Part shown: piece after piece, positions 34,905 to 47,452 of the stretch
Layout of the letters: each line of letters starts with the position of its first letter
Numbering within the stretch: position 1 is the first letter of the stretch
Assembly: GCF_000715075.1 (NCBI RefSeq)
Contig: NC_134100.1
Location: 25,288,609-25,352,608 of the forward strand
Reading direction: 5' to 3'
DNA from: Nicotiana tabacum
Taxonomy: Eukaryota > Streptophyta > Magnoliopsida > Solanales > Solanaceae
DNA: 64,000 nt
Position numbers and translations under genes: made by a program
Notes under the pieces: generated by a model
What the model was told of the DNA's origin: nothing
The model's input: only the letters and a program-made list of their open reading frames with translations
The model's database searches: none

Positions 34905-37138
34905 TGCCTCAGATCCTTTACAATTAAGTACATAAGTGTAGTATGAGTACATAAATAATATGTACCCAGTAAGTATCCCATCTAATCTCGAAGAAGTAGA
35001 GACGAGAGGTCGACTTGATACTTACTAGGTCAAATTATATGAGAAAGAATTTATAATAAACATGGATAGCACAATTATTTAACATATTATGGCAAGGAAT
35101 AACAGTTCTTTTCCAGATAATATCATGGGTATCCATTTATGTTTCAAGGCATATACGAAGTTCAGTCCACAGAAAAGTACTAAGTAAAGCGTGCACAAGT
35201 AACACCGAGGGACGTACGACCCGATCCAATATAAAAGTAAATTGTGCACTGCCGAGGGTCGAACGACACAAACCATAGATGCATCTATTACCCCGCTCGC
35301 GAATCACACGTGCGATGTGGTCAAATATAAATAAACTCAACAACAAGCAGACAATAATGTAAATAGAAGTAGTTATTCACAGGAATATTCAAATTCTCTT
35401 TTAAAAGACCAAGGAAAATAAGGTTCCTCTTACTAGTTTCATTTACCTTAATCAACATGATTTATACGAATCCAAATTTAACATGAAGTTACAAGAATAT
35501 CACATAGAGCATGCTTCTGGGTCCTAGACTACCCGGACTTATCATAATAGTAGCTACACATGGATTCTCGTCACCTAGTCCGTACGTCGCCCCCGCATAT
35601 AGTAGCAATTAATTTGATTATTACACCTATGGGGATAACTCTCTCTTACAAGGTTAGAAAGGAGACTCACCTCGCTCCAAGTATACTTCCAAATGCCAAG
35701 AAAGAGCTCAAACTCTCAATTTGGAGCCGAACGATCCAAAACTAGTTAGATGAGGTAGGAATTAGTCAATATAAGTTCACAAGATCGTATTCTAGCTATT
35801 TAAGCAATTCCCCAATCCTCAACCCAAGTTTCCTAAAATCCGACCCCAGGCCCACGTGCCCAAATTCCAAAATTTTTTGAAGGAAGTTGTTCTCTATAAC
35901 CTAAGGATCAATAATATATAATTTCTAATTCATTTTATAACAAATTTCGTGGTTAAATCTAACTTTTGTTAAAACCCTAGGTTTTGCTCTAACCCCCTTG
36001 ATTTTACCTAAATTCTAGTGTTTAATCCACCTAAGACACAAGCATTAAACTAAGAATAAGTGGGATAAACTTACCCCAAGATGCTAGGTGGAAGTATTCT
36101 CTCAAAAGCTCCCAAAATCGCCAATGGAGTAGTGAAAAGTGGTAAAAATGACTTAGAACCCGTATTAAATGAAGCTCACTGCTTTAGCGATTTCTGCATC
36201 TACGGTCAGGGGACCGTATATGTGGTCCCGCTTCTACGAGGAAGAGACCGCATCTGCGAAAAATGGGCGAAGCGGGCTGGGACCGCTTCTGCGGTCTTGA
36301 AGCAGCTTCTGCGGAGCCGCTTATGCAGTTCCTGGCCTAGACTGCCTTGGCCGTTTCTGCGTTTGGAGGACCGCTTCTGCGGTCTCTCACATGCGATCAA
36401 CCAACCGCAGGTTCGGTTATGATAAAAGCAGATGCTTCAGCACTTCTCAAAAAATTCCAACTTCACTCGAGCCTCGTCTGATTGACGCTCGGGGCTCCCG
36501 GGCCCCGCCTGAACATACTGACAAGTCTGAAATCACGAGATGGACCTACTCAAACCTTAGGAACGCTCGAAACAACGCTAAATCCAAGAATCACTCCTAA
36601 AACCAAATGAATCAAACTTATGAACTTCAAGTTCTTTAATTTTCCTCTAACGAGCCGAAGCGCCCTTAAACTACTCGGATTGACATCAAAGTTTTTGCGG
36701 GCAAGTCTTAGATGTTATATCGGACCTGTATCAGGCTCCGGAACCAATATGCAAGCCATATACCCATGGGATCAATCATTTATTAGTTTCTTTAAATCCT
36801 TAAAACTTCAGATTAATAATTTCTAATAATAATTCATTACTCAGGCTAGGGACCTCGGAATTCGATTCCGGGCATAAGCCCAGGCCCCATATTTTCCTAC
36901 AGTCCCTCCAGGACCGTAAAATCATTAATCCAGATCCGGTTGCTCAAAATGTTGACCAAAGTCAAACTTATCCCTTTAAGAAAATCCTAAGGAATCAAAT
37001 GGGTGTGTTTCACTCCAAACTCTTCCAAATCCCGAACCAACCATCCTCGTAAGTCGTAAATTAGTTAAAGCAAGCCCGGGAAGTTTTATTTAAGGGAACG
37101 GTGTTCTAAAAGGAAAAACGACCAGTCAGATCGTTATA
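34905..37138 (-). repeat. Tekay 3' LTR, proximal piece
   Basis: It continues the LTR interrupted at 11558 and matches about 42838-45090. It ends TCGTTATA, where the sister LTR has TCGTTACA. Near 36195-36400 it carries a cluster of short self-complementary words of the type CCGCTTCTGCGG. Small open frames here are not conserved genes. Confidence 0.92.
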
Positions 37139-40100
37139 TTCTCCACCTCTTAAACAAACGTTCGTCCTCGAACGAACATAGAAAAGTACATGAGCTGCTG
37201 AATAAATGTGGATATCTGCTCCGCATGTCCTCCTCGGACTCCCAGGTCGCCTCCTCGACTGGTTGGTCCCTTCACTGGACCCTCACCACAAAAATTCTCT
37301 TGGACCTCAACTGGCGATCCTGCCTATCAATAATGGCAATTGGCTCCTCCTCATAACTCAAACTCTCATCCAGCTGAATAGTACTAAAGTCTAACATATG
37401 TGACAAGACGGCATGATACTTCTGAAGCATCGATACATGAAAAACCGGATGAACTCCCGATAAGTTGGGGGGCAAAGCAAGCTCGTAAGCAACCTCCCCA
37501 ACTCACCTCAACACCTCAAATTGGCCAATAAACCTTGGGCTCAGCTTGTCCTTCTTCCCGAATCTCATAACATCCTTCATTGGCGAGACTTTCAAGAGGA
37601 CCTTCTCGCCAACCGTAAATGATACATCTCGCGCCTTCTGATTCGCGTAACTCTTCTGTCTGTACTGAGCCGTGCGAAGCCTCTCCTGGATCAACTTTAC
37701 CTTGTCCAAGGCATCCTTTACCAAATATGTACTGTATAACTTAGCCTCACCAGGCTCAAACCACCCGATAGGAGAACAACAACGTCGACCATATAAAGCC
37801 TCGTATAGAGCCATCTCTATGCTAGACTGATAGCTGTTATTGTACGCAAACTCCGCCAAGGACAAGAACTGATCCCACTGCCCTCTAAAGTCGATCACAC
37901 ATGCTCTGAGCATGTCCTCCAAAATTTGAACCGTCCGCTCTGACTGTCCGTCGGTCTGAGGATGGAATGCTATGTTGAGCTCTACACGGGTCCTCAACTC
38001 ACTCTGAACATCTCTCCAGAAATGGGAAGTGAACTGAGGGCATCTATCTGATATGATGGAAACAGGCACACCGTGCAACTGGAATATCTGCCGAATGTAA
38101 ATCTGAGCATACCTCTCTACTGTATAAGTAGTCTCCACTAGAATAAAGTGGGCCGACTTGGTCAACCTATCAACAATGACCCATACTGAATCAAACTTCT
38201 GCAAAGTCTGCGGCAGTCCAAATACGAAATCTATGGTAATGTGCTCCCACTTCCACTCTGGTATAGGTATTTGCTTAAGTATGCTACCCGGCCTCTGGTG
38301 TTCATACTTAACCGGCTGGCAATTCAAACACCTAGCCACATACTCTAGTATGTCTTTCTTCATCCTCTGCCACTAGTAATGCTGCCTCAAGTCACGATAC
38401 ATCTTTGTAGCACCCGGATGAATGGAATACCACGAACTGTGTGCCTCCTCTAGAATCCTCTCTCTCAGACCATCAACATTAGGAACACATAGGCGACCCT
38501 GGAGTCGCAAAACACCATCCTCGCCAATAGAAGCCTCCTTGGCACCTCCCTGAAGCACTGTCTCTCTGAGAACCGCCAGATGTGGATTATCGAACTGTCG
38601 GGCCTTTATTTGCCCCAATAACGAAGACTGAGAGACCACACATACAAGAACTCGACTAGGCTCTGAAATGTCCAACCTCATAAGTCTGTTAGCCAAGGAC
38701 TGAATGTCCAAAGCCAGTGGCCTCTCCTCTACTAGAATGAATGCCAAGCTACCCATACTCTCTGCCTTTCTGCTTAAGGCATCCGCAACCACATTTGCCT
38801 TGCCCGGATGATAAAGAATAGTGATGTCATAATCCTTTAGTTACTCAACCACCTGCGCTGACTCAAATTAATATCCCTCTATTTGAACAAATGTTGCAAG
38901 CTACGATGGTCAGTATAAACCTCACATGACATCCCATATAGATAATGCCTCCATATCTTAAGAGCATGAACAATCGCGGCCAACTCTAGATCGTGCATAG
39001 GAAAAATTTTCTTATGAATATTCAGTTGGCACAAAGCATAGGCAATAACTCACCCCTCCTACATCAATACACACCCCAATCCAACGCGCGAAGCATCGCA
39101 ATATATCGTATACATCCCTAAACCGGAAGACAACACAAGAACTGGTGTTGTGGTCAAAGCTATCTTGAGCTTCTGAAAGATCTCCTCACAATCATCGGAC
39201 CAATGGAAAAGAGCGCCCTTCTGGGTCAATCTAGTCAGTGGAGATGCAATAGATGAAAAGCCCTGCACAAATCGTCTGTAATAACCTGCTAACCCTAGGA
39301 AACTCCTAATCTCGGTCACTAAGGTAGGGCGTAGCCCACTCTGAACTGCCTCAATCTTCTTGGGATCCACCTTAATACCCTCTCCTGACACAACATGCCC
39401 CAAGAATGCCACTGACTCCAGCCAAAACTCACACATGGAGAACTTATCATAAAGTTTATGCTCTCGCAAGGTCTGAAGCACTACCCTCAAATGCTGCTCG
39501 TGCTCCCCCAGGCTACGGGAGTATATCAAGATGTCGTCAATGAAGACGATGACAAATGAATCAATATAAGGCCTGAATACCCTGTTCATCAAGTCCATAA
39601 ATGCTGCTGGGGCATTAGTCAAGCCAAAGGACATCACTAAAAACTCATAATGGCCATATCTAGTCCGGAATGTAGTCTTCGGAACATCTGAGTCCTGAAT
39701 CTTCAACTGATGGTACCCTGACCTCAAGTCTATCTTAGAGAACACCCTAGCACCCTGCAACTGGTCGAACAAATCATCGATATGAGGCAACGGATACTTG
39801 TTCTTGATGGTGACTTTGTTCAACTGGCGGTAGTCAATGCACATCCGCATAGTCCCATCCTTCTTCTTCACAAATAACACTGGTGAACCCCAAGGTGATA
39901 CACTGGGCCTATCAAACCCCTTCGCCAACAACTTCTCAAGCTATTCCTTCAACTCTTTCAACTCTTTAGGAGCTATACGGTATGGTGGAATAGATATAGG
40001 CTAGGTGCCTGGAGCCAAATCAATACAGAAATCAATATCACGATCCGGTGGTATGCCAGGAAGATCAAAAGGAAACAAAGTGGCAAACTCTCGAACCACT

Positions 40101-40680
40101 GGAACCGAATCAATCATCGGAAACTCTGCGGTGGTGTCCCAAACATAAGACAAATACGCCAAACACCCCTTCTCGACCATTTGCCGAGCCTTCAAGAAAA
40201 AGATAACCCGACTAGATATATCAACTATGGAACCCTTCCACTCCAACCTCGGTAACCCTGGCATCGCTAATGAAACAATTTTGGCATGGAAATATAGAAC
40301 GGCGTGATATAGAGATAATCAATATATGCCAAGGATAACCTCAAGGTCGATCATATCAAGCAACAGGAGATCCGCTCCAGTCTCAAAACCACAAAATGTG
40401 ACCACACAGAATCGGTAGATTCGATCCACAACCACAGAATCACCCACAGGAGTAGACACATGGACAGGAGTGCCCAAAGGCTCAGGGGAAATAACCATGA
40501 AACGAGCAAACAGAGATGATACATATGAATAAGTAGACCCTGGATCAAATAATACCGAAGCATCTCTACCGCCGACGAAAATAATACTTGTGATGACGGC
40601 ATCTGAGGTGAATGCATTTGGCTTGGTCGAAAGGGCGTAGAATCTGCCTGGAGCGCCGACTGGATGGCCTCCACCTAACT
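37134..40680 (-). pseudogene. Tekay pol: protease, RT, RNase H, integrase, chromodomain
   Basis: Reading leftwards: an aspartic-protease-like segment with FDPGST (about 40540-40580); RT with FIDD at 39533-39544; RNase H (about 38800-39130, with stops); integrase with HHCC (about 38340-38440, CLNC kept) and D, D, E motifs TIDF, ISDR and GQSE; the GPY-like C-terminus; and a chromodomain (about 37195-37480). In-frame lesions include TAG before RT (about 39942), stops near 39060 and 38830, TAG near 38372, TGA near 37502 and TGA in the chromodomain (about 37269). After these the same frame continues across the PPT, and its stop (TAA at 37134-37136) is formed by the first bases of the LTR. Confidence 0.88.
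37139..37151 (-). other. Polypurine tract of the Tekay element
   Basis: On the minus strand AAGAGGTGGAGAA abuts the LTR. This is the usual chromovirus primer for plus-strand synthesis. Confidence 0.75.
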
Positions 40681-42228
40681 AAGCAGTAGCTGGATAACCT
40701 CTCCCTGCTTGGCCTCCACCTCTAGGAAGACCCCTACCCATCTGCCCTCCACCTCTAGTTGGCGGGGCAGCCGGTGCTGAAATCATAGGCTGTTGACCCT
40801 ACTGCACTGCCTTGCCCCGAAGTCTGGGGCAGGTCCTCTTCATGTGACCCAGATCTCTACACTCGTAGCACACCCTCGGTACCATAGCCTGCTACCCTAA
40901 AGTCTGAGCCTCCTGACCCGAATACCCACTTGAAGAACCCTGGATGGCCGGTGGGCAATATGAACTCTCTAGCACGACACTGAGGTGAGCACTGGAAGAA
41001 TCCTGATAACCAGAATACCCGCCATAGGAATCTTGAATAGCTGGTGGGCGGTAAGAACTCTCCAGCATCGCACTGAAATAAGGTCTCACTGGAGCACCTC
41101 GAGGAGGGGGTGGTGGTACTGAGTATGGGGGCCTGCTAGGCTGACCCCTCCCGAAGTGACCTCTACCCCTAGCTGGGGAACCTCTGAACTCTCCTAAAAC
41201 GGGCCCTCTTGTCCTGCTAAATCTGCTCTCTACCCCTCTAGTGATAACCCTCAATCCTGTGAGCAATCTCTACTACTAGCTGGTACTCAGTACCCATCTC
41301 CACCTCTCAGGCCATGCTAGCTCGAATATTGGGGTGTAACCCCACAATAAATCTTCGCACTCTCTTTGCATCTGTGGGAAGTATCATGAGTGCATGGTGA
41401 GACAACTCAAAGAACCTTAACTCATAATCGGTCACGGACATCTGACCCTGCTCAAGATGCTCAAACTGATACCGTAGCTCTTCCCTCTCAGAGGGTGGAA
41501 TATACCTATCCAAGAATAACTGGGTGAACTGACCCTAGGTGAGGGAAGGAGAACCTGCTAGCCTGCCAAGAACATAGGACTGCCACCATCTACGGGCCCT
41601 GCCCTCCAGTTGAAAAGTAGTGAAGTCAACTCCATGCGACTCCAGTATCCTCATATTGTGCAGTCTATCCCTGCACTTATCAATGAAATCCTGGGCATCC
41701 TTATGGCGCTCACCCCTGAAGATAAGAGGGTGAAGTCTAGTCCATCTATCCAATAACTTTTGTGGGTCACCATCCACAACTGGTCTGGGCTGGGAGTTGC
41801 TGCTGCAACTAGTTGGGCCCCATCTGTGGGCAGTGCACTTGGAGTCTGATACACTGTAGCTGCATGTCCAGGAGCCTGATCAGTAGGGGTCTATGCTCCC
41901 CCTCCTACCTGTGATGTAGCTGGATCTACTGGAAATAAACCAGCCTGAGTCATAGAATCCATGAACCACAGCATACGGCCCATGACCTCCTGGAATCCCG
42001 GTGCTATCATAAAGTCCACCGGGGTAGGCTCAGCTGTGGGCACCTCGCCCTACTCCTCGATGATAGGATCTCCCCCGGATCTGTTGGTGGTAATACTTGG
42101 ATAAATGTGGGACACCCTCATCCCCTACCTCGGGCCGGTGCCCTCCCCTGTCCTCTGCCTCGGCCTCTAGCAACAGGGGGAGCAGCTCTGCCTGGGTCTG
42201 GAACATCAGTCGTGCGTGTCCTCACCAT
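40681..42228 (-). pseudogene. Tekay gag (capsid and zinc knuckle)
   Basis: A start at 42228 (minus) opens an Arg/Gly/Pro-rich N-terminus that is interrupted after about 36 codons. The capsid-like core lies at about 41310-41780, with a stop between its halves (about 41535), and is followed by a Ser/Tyr/Pro-rich linker. A canonical CX2CX4HX4C zinc knuckle is at 40829-40870. Several stops and frame changes separate these blocks. Gag would package the RNA through the knuckle; this copy cannot produce it. Confidence 0.82.
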
Positions 42229-42408
42229 CTGTGAGAGAATAAAAGAGGAAACTTTTAGTATACCAACCACTGAACGATAGGAAATGAATAAAGAATAGTT
42301 TTTCCTAACACCCTATAGCCTCTCGAAGATAAATACAGACGTCTCCATACCGATCCGCAAGACACTATTAGGTTTGCCCATGACTTGTGAGACCTACTTG
42401 AACCTAGT

Positions 42409-42420
42409 GCTCTGATACTA
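42409..42420 (-). other. Tekay primer binding site, tRNA-iMet type
   Basis: On the minus strand TAGTATCAGAGC follows the 5' LTR by three bases. The usual initiator-Met PBS is TGGTATCAGAGC, so one base differs. Confidence 0.75.
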
Positions 42421-42423
42421 TGT

Positions 42424-45090
42424 TGTCACGGCCCATTTCCATAATAGGTCATGATTGCGCCCAATACCATTGCCGGGCAAGCCAACGTGGAAACTACCAA
42501 ATAAGTTCTTATTTTACTTTTACCAAATATTTTCAATAATTCCTTAAGTTAAGATTAGGACAGGCAATAACCAATAATGTATCAAAAATAATTGTACAAT
42601 CCTCAAAATAATAGTCTACTAATGTGTATGCTAAGACCTGGTATCACAAGTTGTGGGCAACTAGTAGAATATACAAAAGAATCACACTATCCTACTGTCC
42701 GAAATAGAATAGACAACAAAAATACATAAGAGAGACTCCTTCAGGCTGCTGAATGGCATGGGAAGGGAAGCAGCTCACCGTAGGAGTCTTAAAATCTGCT
42801 TAGGAATGCGCACCAGACTGATAGCCAGAGACACCTGCCTCAGATCCTTTACAATTAAGTACATAAGTGTAGTATGAGTACATAAACAATGTGTACCCAG
42901 TAAGTATCCCGTCTAATCTCGAAGAAGTAGAGACGAGAGGTCGACTTGATACTTACTAAGGTCAAATTATATGAGAAAGAATTTATACTAAGCATGGATA
43001 GCACAATTATTTAACATTTTATGGAAAGGAATAACAGTTCTTTTTCCAGATAATATCATGGGTATCCATTTATGTTTCAAGGCATATACGAAGTTCAGTC
43101 CACAGAAAAGTACTAAGTAAAGAATGCGCAAGTAACACCGAGGGACGTACGGCCCGATCCAACATAAAAGTAAATTGTGCGCTGCCGAGGGTCGAACGAC
43201 ACGAACCATAGATGCATCTACTACCCCGCTCGCGAATCACACGTGTGACGCAATCAAATATAAATAAAGTCAATAACAAGTAGACAATAATGTATATTTG
43301 AGAGGTAATTATTCACAAGAATATTCAAATTCTCTTTTAAAAGACCAAGGAAAATAAGGTTCCTCTTACTAGTCTCATTTACCTTAATCAACATGATTTA
43401 TACGAATCCGAATTTAACATGAAGTTACAAGAATATCACATAGAGCATACTTCTGGGTCTTAGACTACCCGGACTTAGCATAATAGTAGTTACGCACGGA
43501 ATCTCGTCACCTAGTGCGTACGTAGCCCCCGTATATAGTAGCAATTAATTCGATTATTATACCTATGGGGACAATTCCCTCTTACAAGGCTAGAAAGGAG
43601 ACTCACCTCGCTCCAAGTATACTTCCAAATGCCAAGAAAGAGCCCAAACTCTCAATTTGGAGCCGAACGATCCAAAACTAGTTAGATGAGGTAGGAACTA
43701 GTTAATATAAGTTCACAAGATCGTATTCTAGCTATTTAAGCAATTCCCCAATCCTCAACCCAAGTTTCCTAAAATCCGACCCCAGGCCCACGTGCCCGGA
43801 TTCCGAAATTTTTCGAAGGAAGTTGTTCTTTATAACCTAAGGATCAATAATATATGATTTCTAATTCATTTCATAACAAATTTCGTAGTTAAATCTAACT
43901 TTTGTTAAAACCCTAGGTTTTGCTCTAACCCCCTTGATTTTACCTAAATTCTAGTGTTTAATCCACCTAAGACACAAGTATTAAACTAAGAATAAGTGGG
44001 ATAAACTTACCTCAAGATGCTAGGTGGAAGTCTTCTCTGAAAAGCTCCCAGAATTGCCAATGGAGGAGTTAAAAGTGGTAAAAATGACTTAGAACCCGTA
44101 TTAAATGAAGCTCATTGCTTCAACGATTTCCGAATCTGCGGTCAAGGGACCGCATCTGCGGTCCCGCTTCTACGATGAAGAGACCGCATCTGCGAAAATG
44201 GGACAAGCGGGCTGGGACCGCTTATGCGGTCTTTAAGCAGCTTCTACGGAGCCTCTTCTGCGGCTTGGGAGTCGCTTCTGCGGTTCCTGGCCTAGCCTGC
44301 CTTAGCTGCTTCTGCAATAGGAGGACAGCTTCTGCGGTCTCGCACCTGCGGTCAACCAACCGCAAGTGCGGTTATGCCAGAAGCAGATGTTTCAACACTT
44401 CTCAAAATTCCAACTTCACTCGAGCCTCGTCGGATTGACGCTCGGGGCTCTCGGGCCCCGCCTGAACATACCGACAAGTCTAAAATCATGAGACAGACCT
44501 ACTCAAACCTTAAAAACGCCCGAAACAATGCTAAATCCAAGCATCACACCCTAAAACCAAATGAATCAAACTTATGAAGTTCAAGTTCTTTAATTTTCCT
44601 CTAACGAGACGAAATGCCCTTAAACTACACGGATTGACATCAAATTTTTGCGGGCAAGTCTTAAATGTTATATCGGACCTATATCGGGATCCGGAATCAA
44701 CATGCAAGCCCGATACCCATGAGATCAATCATTTCTTAGTTTCTTTAAATCCTTAAAACTTCAGATTAACAATTTCTAATAAAAATTCATTACTCAGGCT
44801 AGGGACCTCGGAATTCGATTTCGGGCATACGCCCAGGTCCCATATTTTCCTACGGACCTTCTAGGACCGTCAAATCACGAATTCGAGTCCGTTTTCTCAA
44901 AATTTTGACCAAAGTCAAACTTAGTCCTTTAAGAAAATCCTAAGGAATCAAATGGGCGTGTTTCACTCCAAACTCTTCCAAATCTCGAACCAACCATCCT
45001 CGCAAGTTGTAAATTAGTTAAGCAAGCGCGGGAAGTTTTATTCACGGGAACGTGGTTCTAAAAGGCAAAACGACCAGTCGGGTCGTTACA
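42424..45090 (-). repeat. Tekay 5' LTR (2.67 kb)
   Basis: On the plus strand it runs from TGTCACGGCC to GGGTCGTTACA. It matches the split LTR at 11151-11558 plus 34905-37138. By eye the two differ by roughly 5-6% over the 145 bases near 35140/43080. It contains the uninterrupted ACACCTGCC target of Ogre B and a palindrome cluster at about 44130-44380. Confidence 0.93.
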
Positions 45091-45795
45091 TGGTTGGAAT
45101 TGGTTAAGTCACATCAAGTTATAATCGGTTACCCGGACCGGCTTGGATCGGTTCAATATCCAGTTCATTCAAAAAAACTATCTAGCCAAAAATGTCCTTA
45201 ACATATTGAAAATGGCTCAAAAATACCCTATATGAACCTTTGGGACCAGAAATACCCTCAACGATGTTTTTTTGCTCAAGTCTGCCCATGAGATTTAACA
45301 GACCAGTCATGGTCAAATTTATACTTTAAATTTCCATGTGGCACGTTATAAGTGTGCTACATGTATTAAATAGTAAGAAAAATTAAAATACATCTTTAGA
45401 AAGATATCCGAACCAACCCGCTACATATAATGCATTTAACTAAAACTTAAAAACAAGTGATAATTCTTCAGCAAAACATTTCACTCTTCTTTCATGGCTT
45501 AGACTCGATTCTTGTGTGTGAAGTCGATTTTCGGAGTAAATGTATAGGAATTTCAAGGACTCTCTTGAAGATTCATATCCAAAGTCAAATGTGAGTTTTT
45601 TTTACTGTTTGTATGAATTTTTGCTTTCGGAATTTTTGGGTATCGACAACCTTGTCCTTCTAATACATTTTTTACTTTATTTATGTTGGTTGAAGCTTTT
45701 AATAGCGTCATTTACTCATTTTTGTTCACTTGTGGTCCCTTGTCAATTTGTCTTGTCGAAAATTTAGGGTTATTAAACTAGTGGGTGGGGATTAT
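45091..45795. other. Flanking DNA, possibly upstream part of a MULE
   Basis: No conserved coding sequence is seen. The first bases, TGGTTGGAA, repeat the left flank of the Tekay element. Since the MULE transposase frame begins shortly after the Athila at 59737, this stretch is plausibly the 5' region of that MULE split by the Athila. I found no confirmed terminal inverted repeat. Confidence 0.4.
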
Positions 45796-47332
45796 TGATA
45801 ACTAGGGATTTTAACGCATTTTATACTCCTTCTTGCTTATGCTTTATTAGAAATTCATACAAAATAGTCCCAAAAGGCTCATAAGTTGTGCTTGATTGCA
45901 GGTTTAATCAACAAAGTGACAAGATGTCAAAGATCAGCTCAAAAGGAGTGAAACTTGCACAAGTACCAAGACAAGACAAAGCTCAGGCAAAGCAAGGCCA
46001 GTGCGGCCGCACTACATTCTGTGTGGTCCGCACTATGAGGTTCAGAGAGCATGACTTTCAAGGCACAAAGGTAATATGGCCACACTAGGATTTGTGCGGT
46101 CCACACTGAAGCCAATGCGGCCATACTCAATTTAGTACGGTCCGTAGAACCCAAAATCAGAGAAGTGCCAGTTTCAAGGATTCAAGTCAATGCGGTCCGC
46201 ATTCCATTTTGTGCGAACCGCACTAGAAGCCTCCGTAGCCGCAGTCCATTCTCTGTGGTTCGCAGTGCCTGAGTTCAGAGAGTCAGATCTTCAAATTCAG
46301 AGCCCTAGTGCGGCCGCACACCATTTTGTGCGGTCTGCACTAACCCCACATGGGCATTTTTGTGCAGAATTTTCAGCGTAGTATAAATAGCTTCTTTTCC
46401 CATTTTTTAGGGTATCAGATATTGTAATTAAGTAGATGCGCTCATGGGTTCGAGATTCTTATCTCTTTTGGGCAATTTTATCTACTTTTCATTATTGAAT
46501 CTTGTTATTTAGCTTAACAATTAATTAATATGAGTTGTTCTTCATCTATTTCTTGCTTTCCTTCTTTAATTATGAATAGCTAGACCCATAAGCTAGGGTT
46601 GTGGCTCAACCCTAGTGTGGGTAATTGATGGGTCTTGTATTTTAGGGCTAAATTGACTATGAGTGTTTGATGTTTGGGCCTATTTCATGGTTAATTTCTA
46701 AATTAGTGGTTGCAAACACTAGTTTGTGTTATGTTGACTTGGGTTCTTCTTGAGAAAGAGAGCCTAAGTTTCCGAAATTGGTCCAACAAGGAATTGGGGC
46801 ATATTCAAGAGATTTATATCCCCAATTAAAGGGTTAAACCTCAAGAGAGTAATACCCAACTTGAACTCTAGTTGTTTGTGCAAATTTGCATACCCAATTG
46901 GTCTTGAGAAAGTCAATTCGGGCAAAATCACTCGAACCACCGAGAGGTGTAGAGTGGGTAAAATAGTGCAACGGTTATATCATACTCCCCAATCATGTCA
47001 ATTGTGTCTTAGACTCAAGTACCCTTCAATTGACCACCTAGGCGGAAGTCACTACCCAAGTGCCTTTTAAATCATTTGAACAACCCGTAGTATTAACTCT
47101 TAGCTTAATCTAGTGGCATTTACCATTTGTAGTTGATAATAGTAGAAGTAAAATGAAAACCCCAAAAATGATTAAAAGTGTAAATTTGGAACACATATGC
47201 AATCCTAAACTAGATAGATACTCGATTCCAAATTCTAGCTCCCTGTAAAAATCGATCCCGACCCTAAATCGGGTAAAAGCTGCTTCGACCCTCTCTCGCT
47301 ACTCAATAGTAGTGTGGAGTAAGCCGCGATCA
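45796..47332 (+). repeat. Athila 5' LTR (1.54 kb)
   Basis: It starts TGATAACTAGGGATTTTAAC, carries a cluster of GTGCGGNCGCAC-type palindromes (about 46000-46345) and a TATAAATA at 46382-46389, and ends CCGCGATCA. It is paired with 58102-59597. No gene is present. Confidence 0.93.
46382..46389 (+). promoter_or_regulatory. TATA box of Athila LTR
   Basis: TATAAATA lies about 40 nt downstream of the last palindrome. The 3' LTR copy is at 58648-58655. The same word occurs internally at 53417, also after a palindrome cluster. Confidence 0.65.
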
Positions 47333-47338
47333 ACTTTT

Positions 47339-47355
47339 TGGTGTCGTTGCCGCGG
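47339..47355 (+). other. Athila primer binding site, tRNA-Asp type
   Basis: TGGTGTCGTTGCCGCGG starts 6 nt after the LTR. Athila elements typically have TGGCGCCGTTGCCGGGG. The changes include C-to-T, as expected from methylcytosine decay. Confidence 0.75.
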
Positions 47356-47452
47356 AGCTAACGGTTTTGGCTATCTATTTAGTTAGTCTTGTGTATTGTT
47401 CTTCTTTCCTTCTTTGTTACTAACTTGTTTGTGATCACAACTCAGGTACCAA

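Larger units (their letters stand above)
11151..45090 (-). mobile_element. Tekay-type chromovirus, interrupted by Ogre B
   Basis: On the minus strand the order is 5' LTR (45090 to 42424), PBS (about 42409-42420), gag, protease, RT, RNase H, integrase, chromodomain, PPT and 3' LTR (37138 to 34905, then 11558 to 11151). The LTR ends are TGTAACGACCCG and GGCCGTGACA in element orientation. Gag-pol order and a chromodomain that runs into the LTR match Tekay/Del chromoviruses. Flanks share TGGTTGGAA, consistent with a target duplication whose exact length is blurred because the left LTR terminus is altered. Copy B of Ogre sits in the 3' LTR. Confidence 0.9.
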
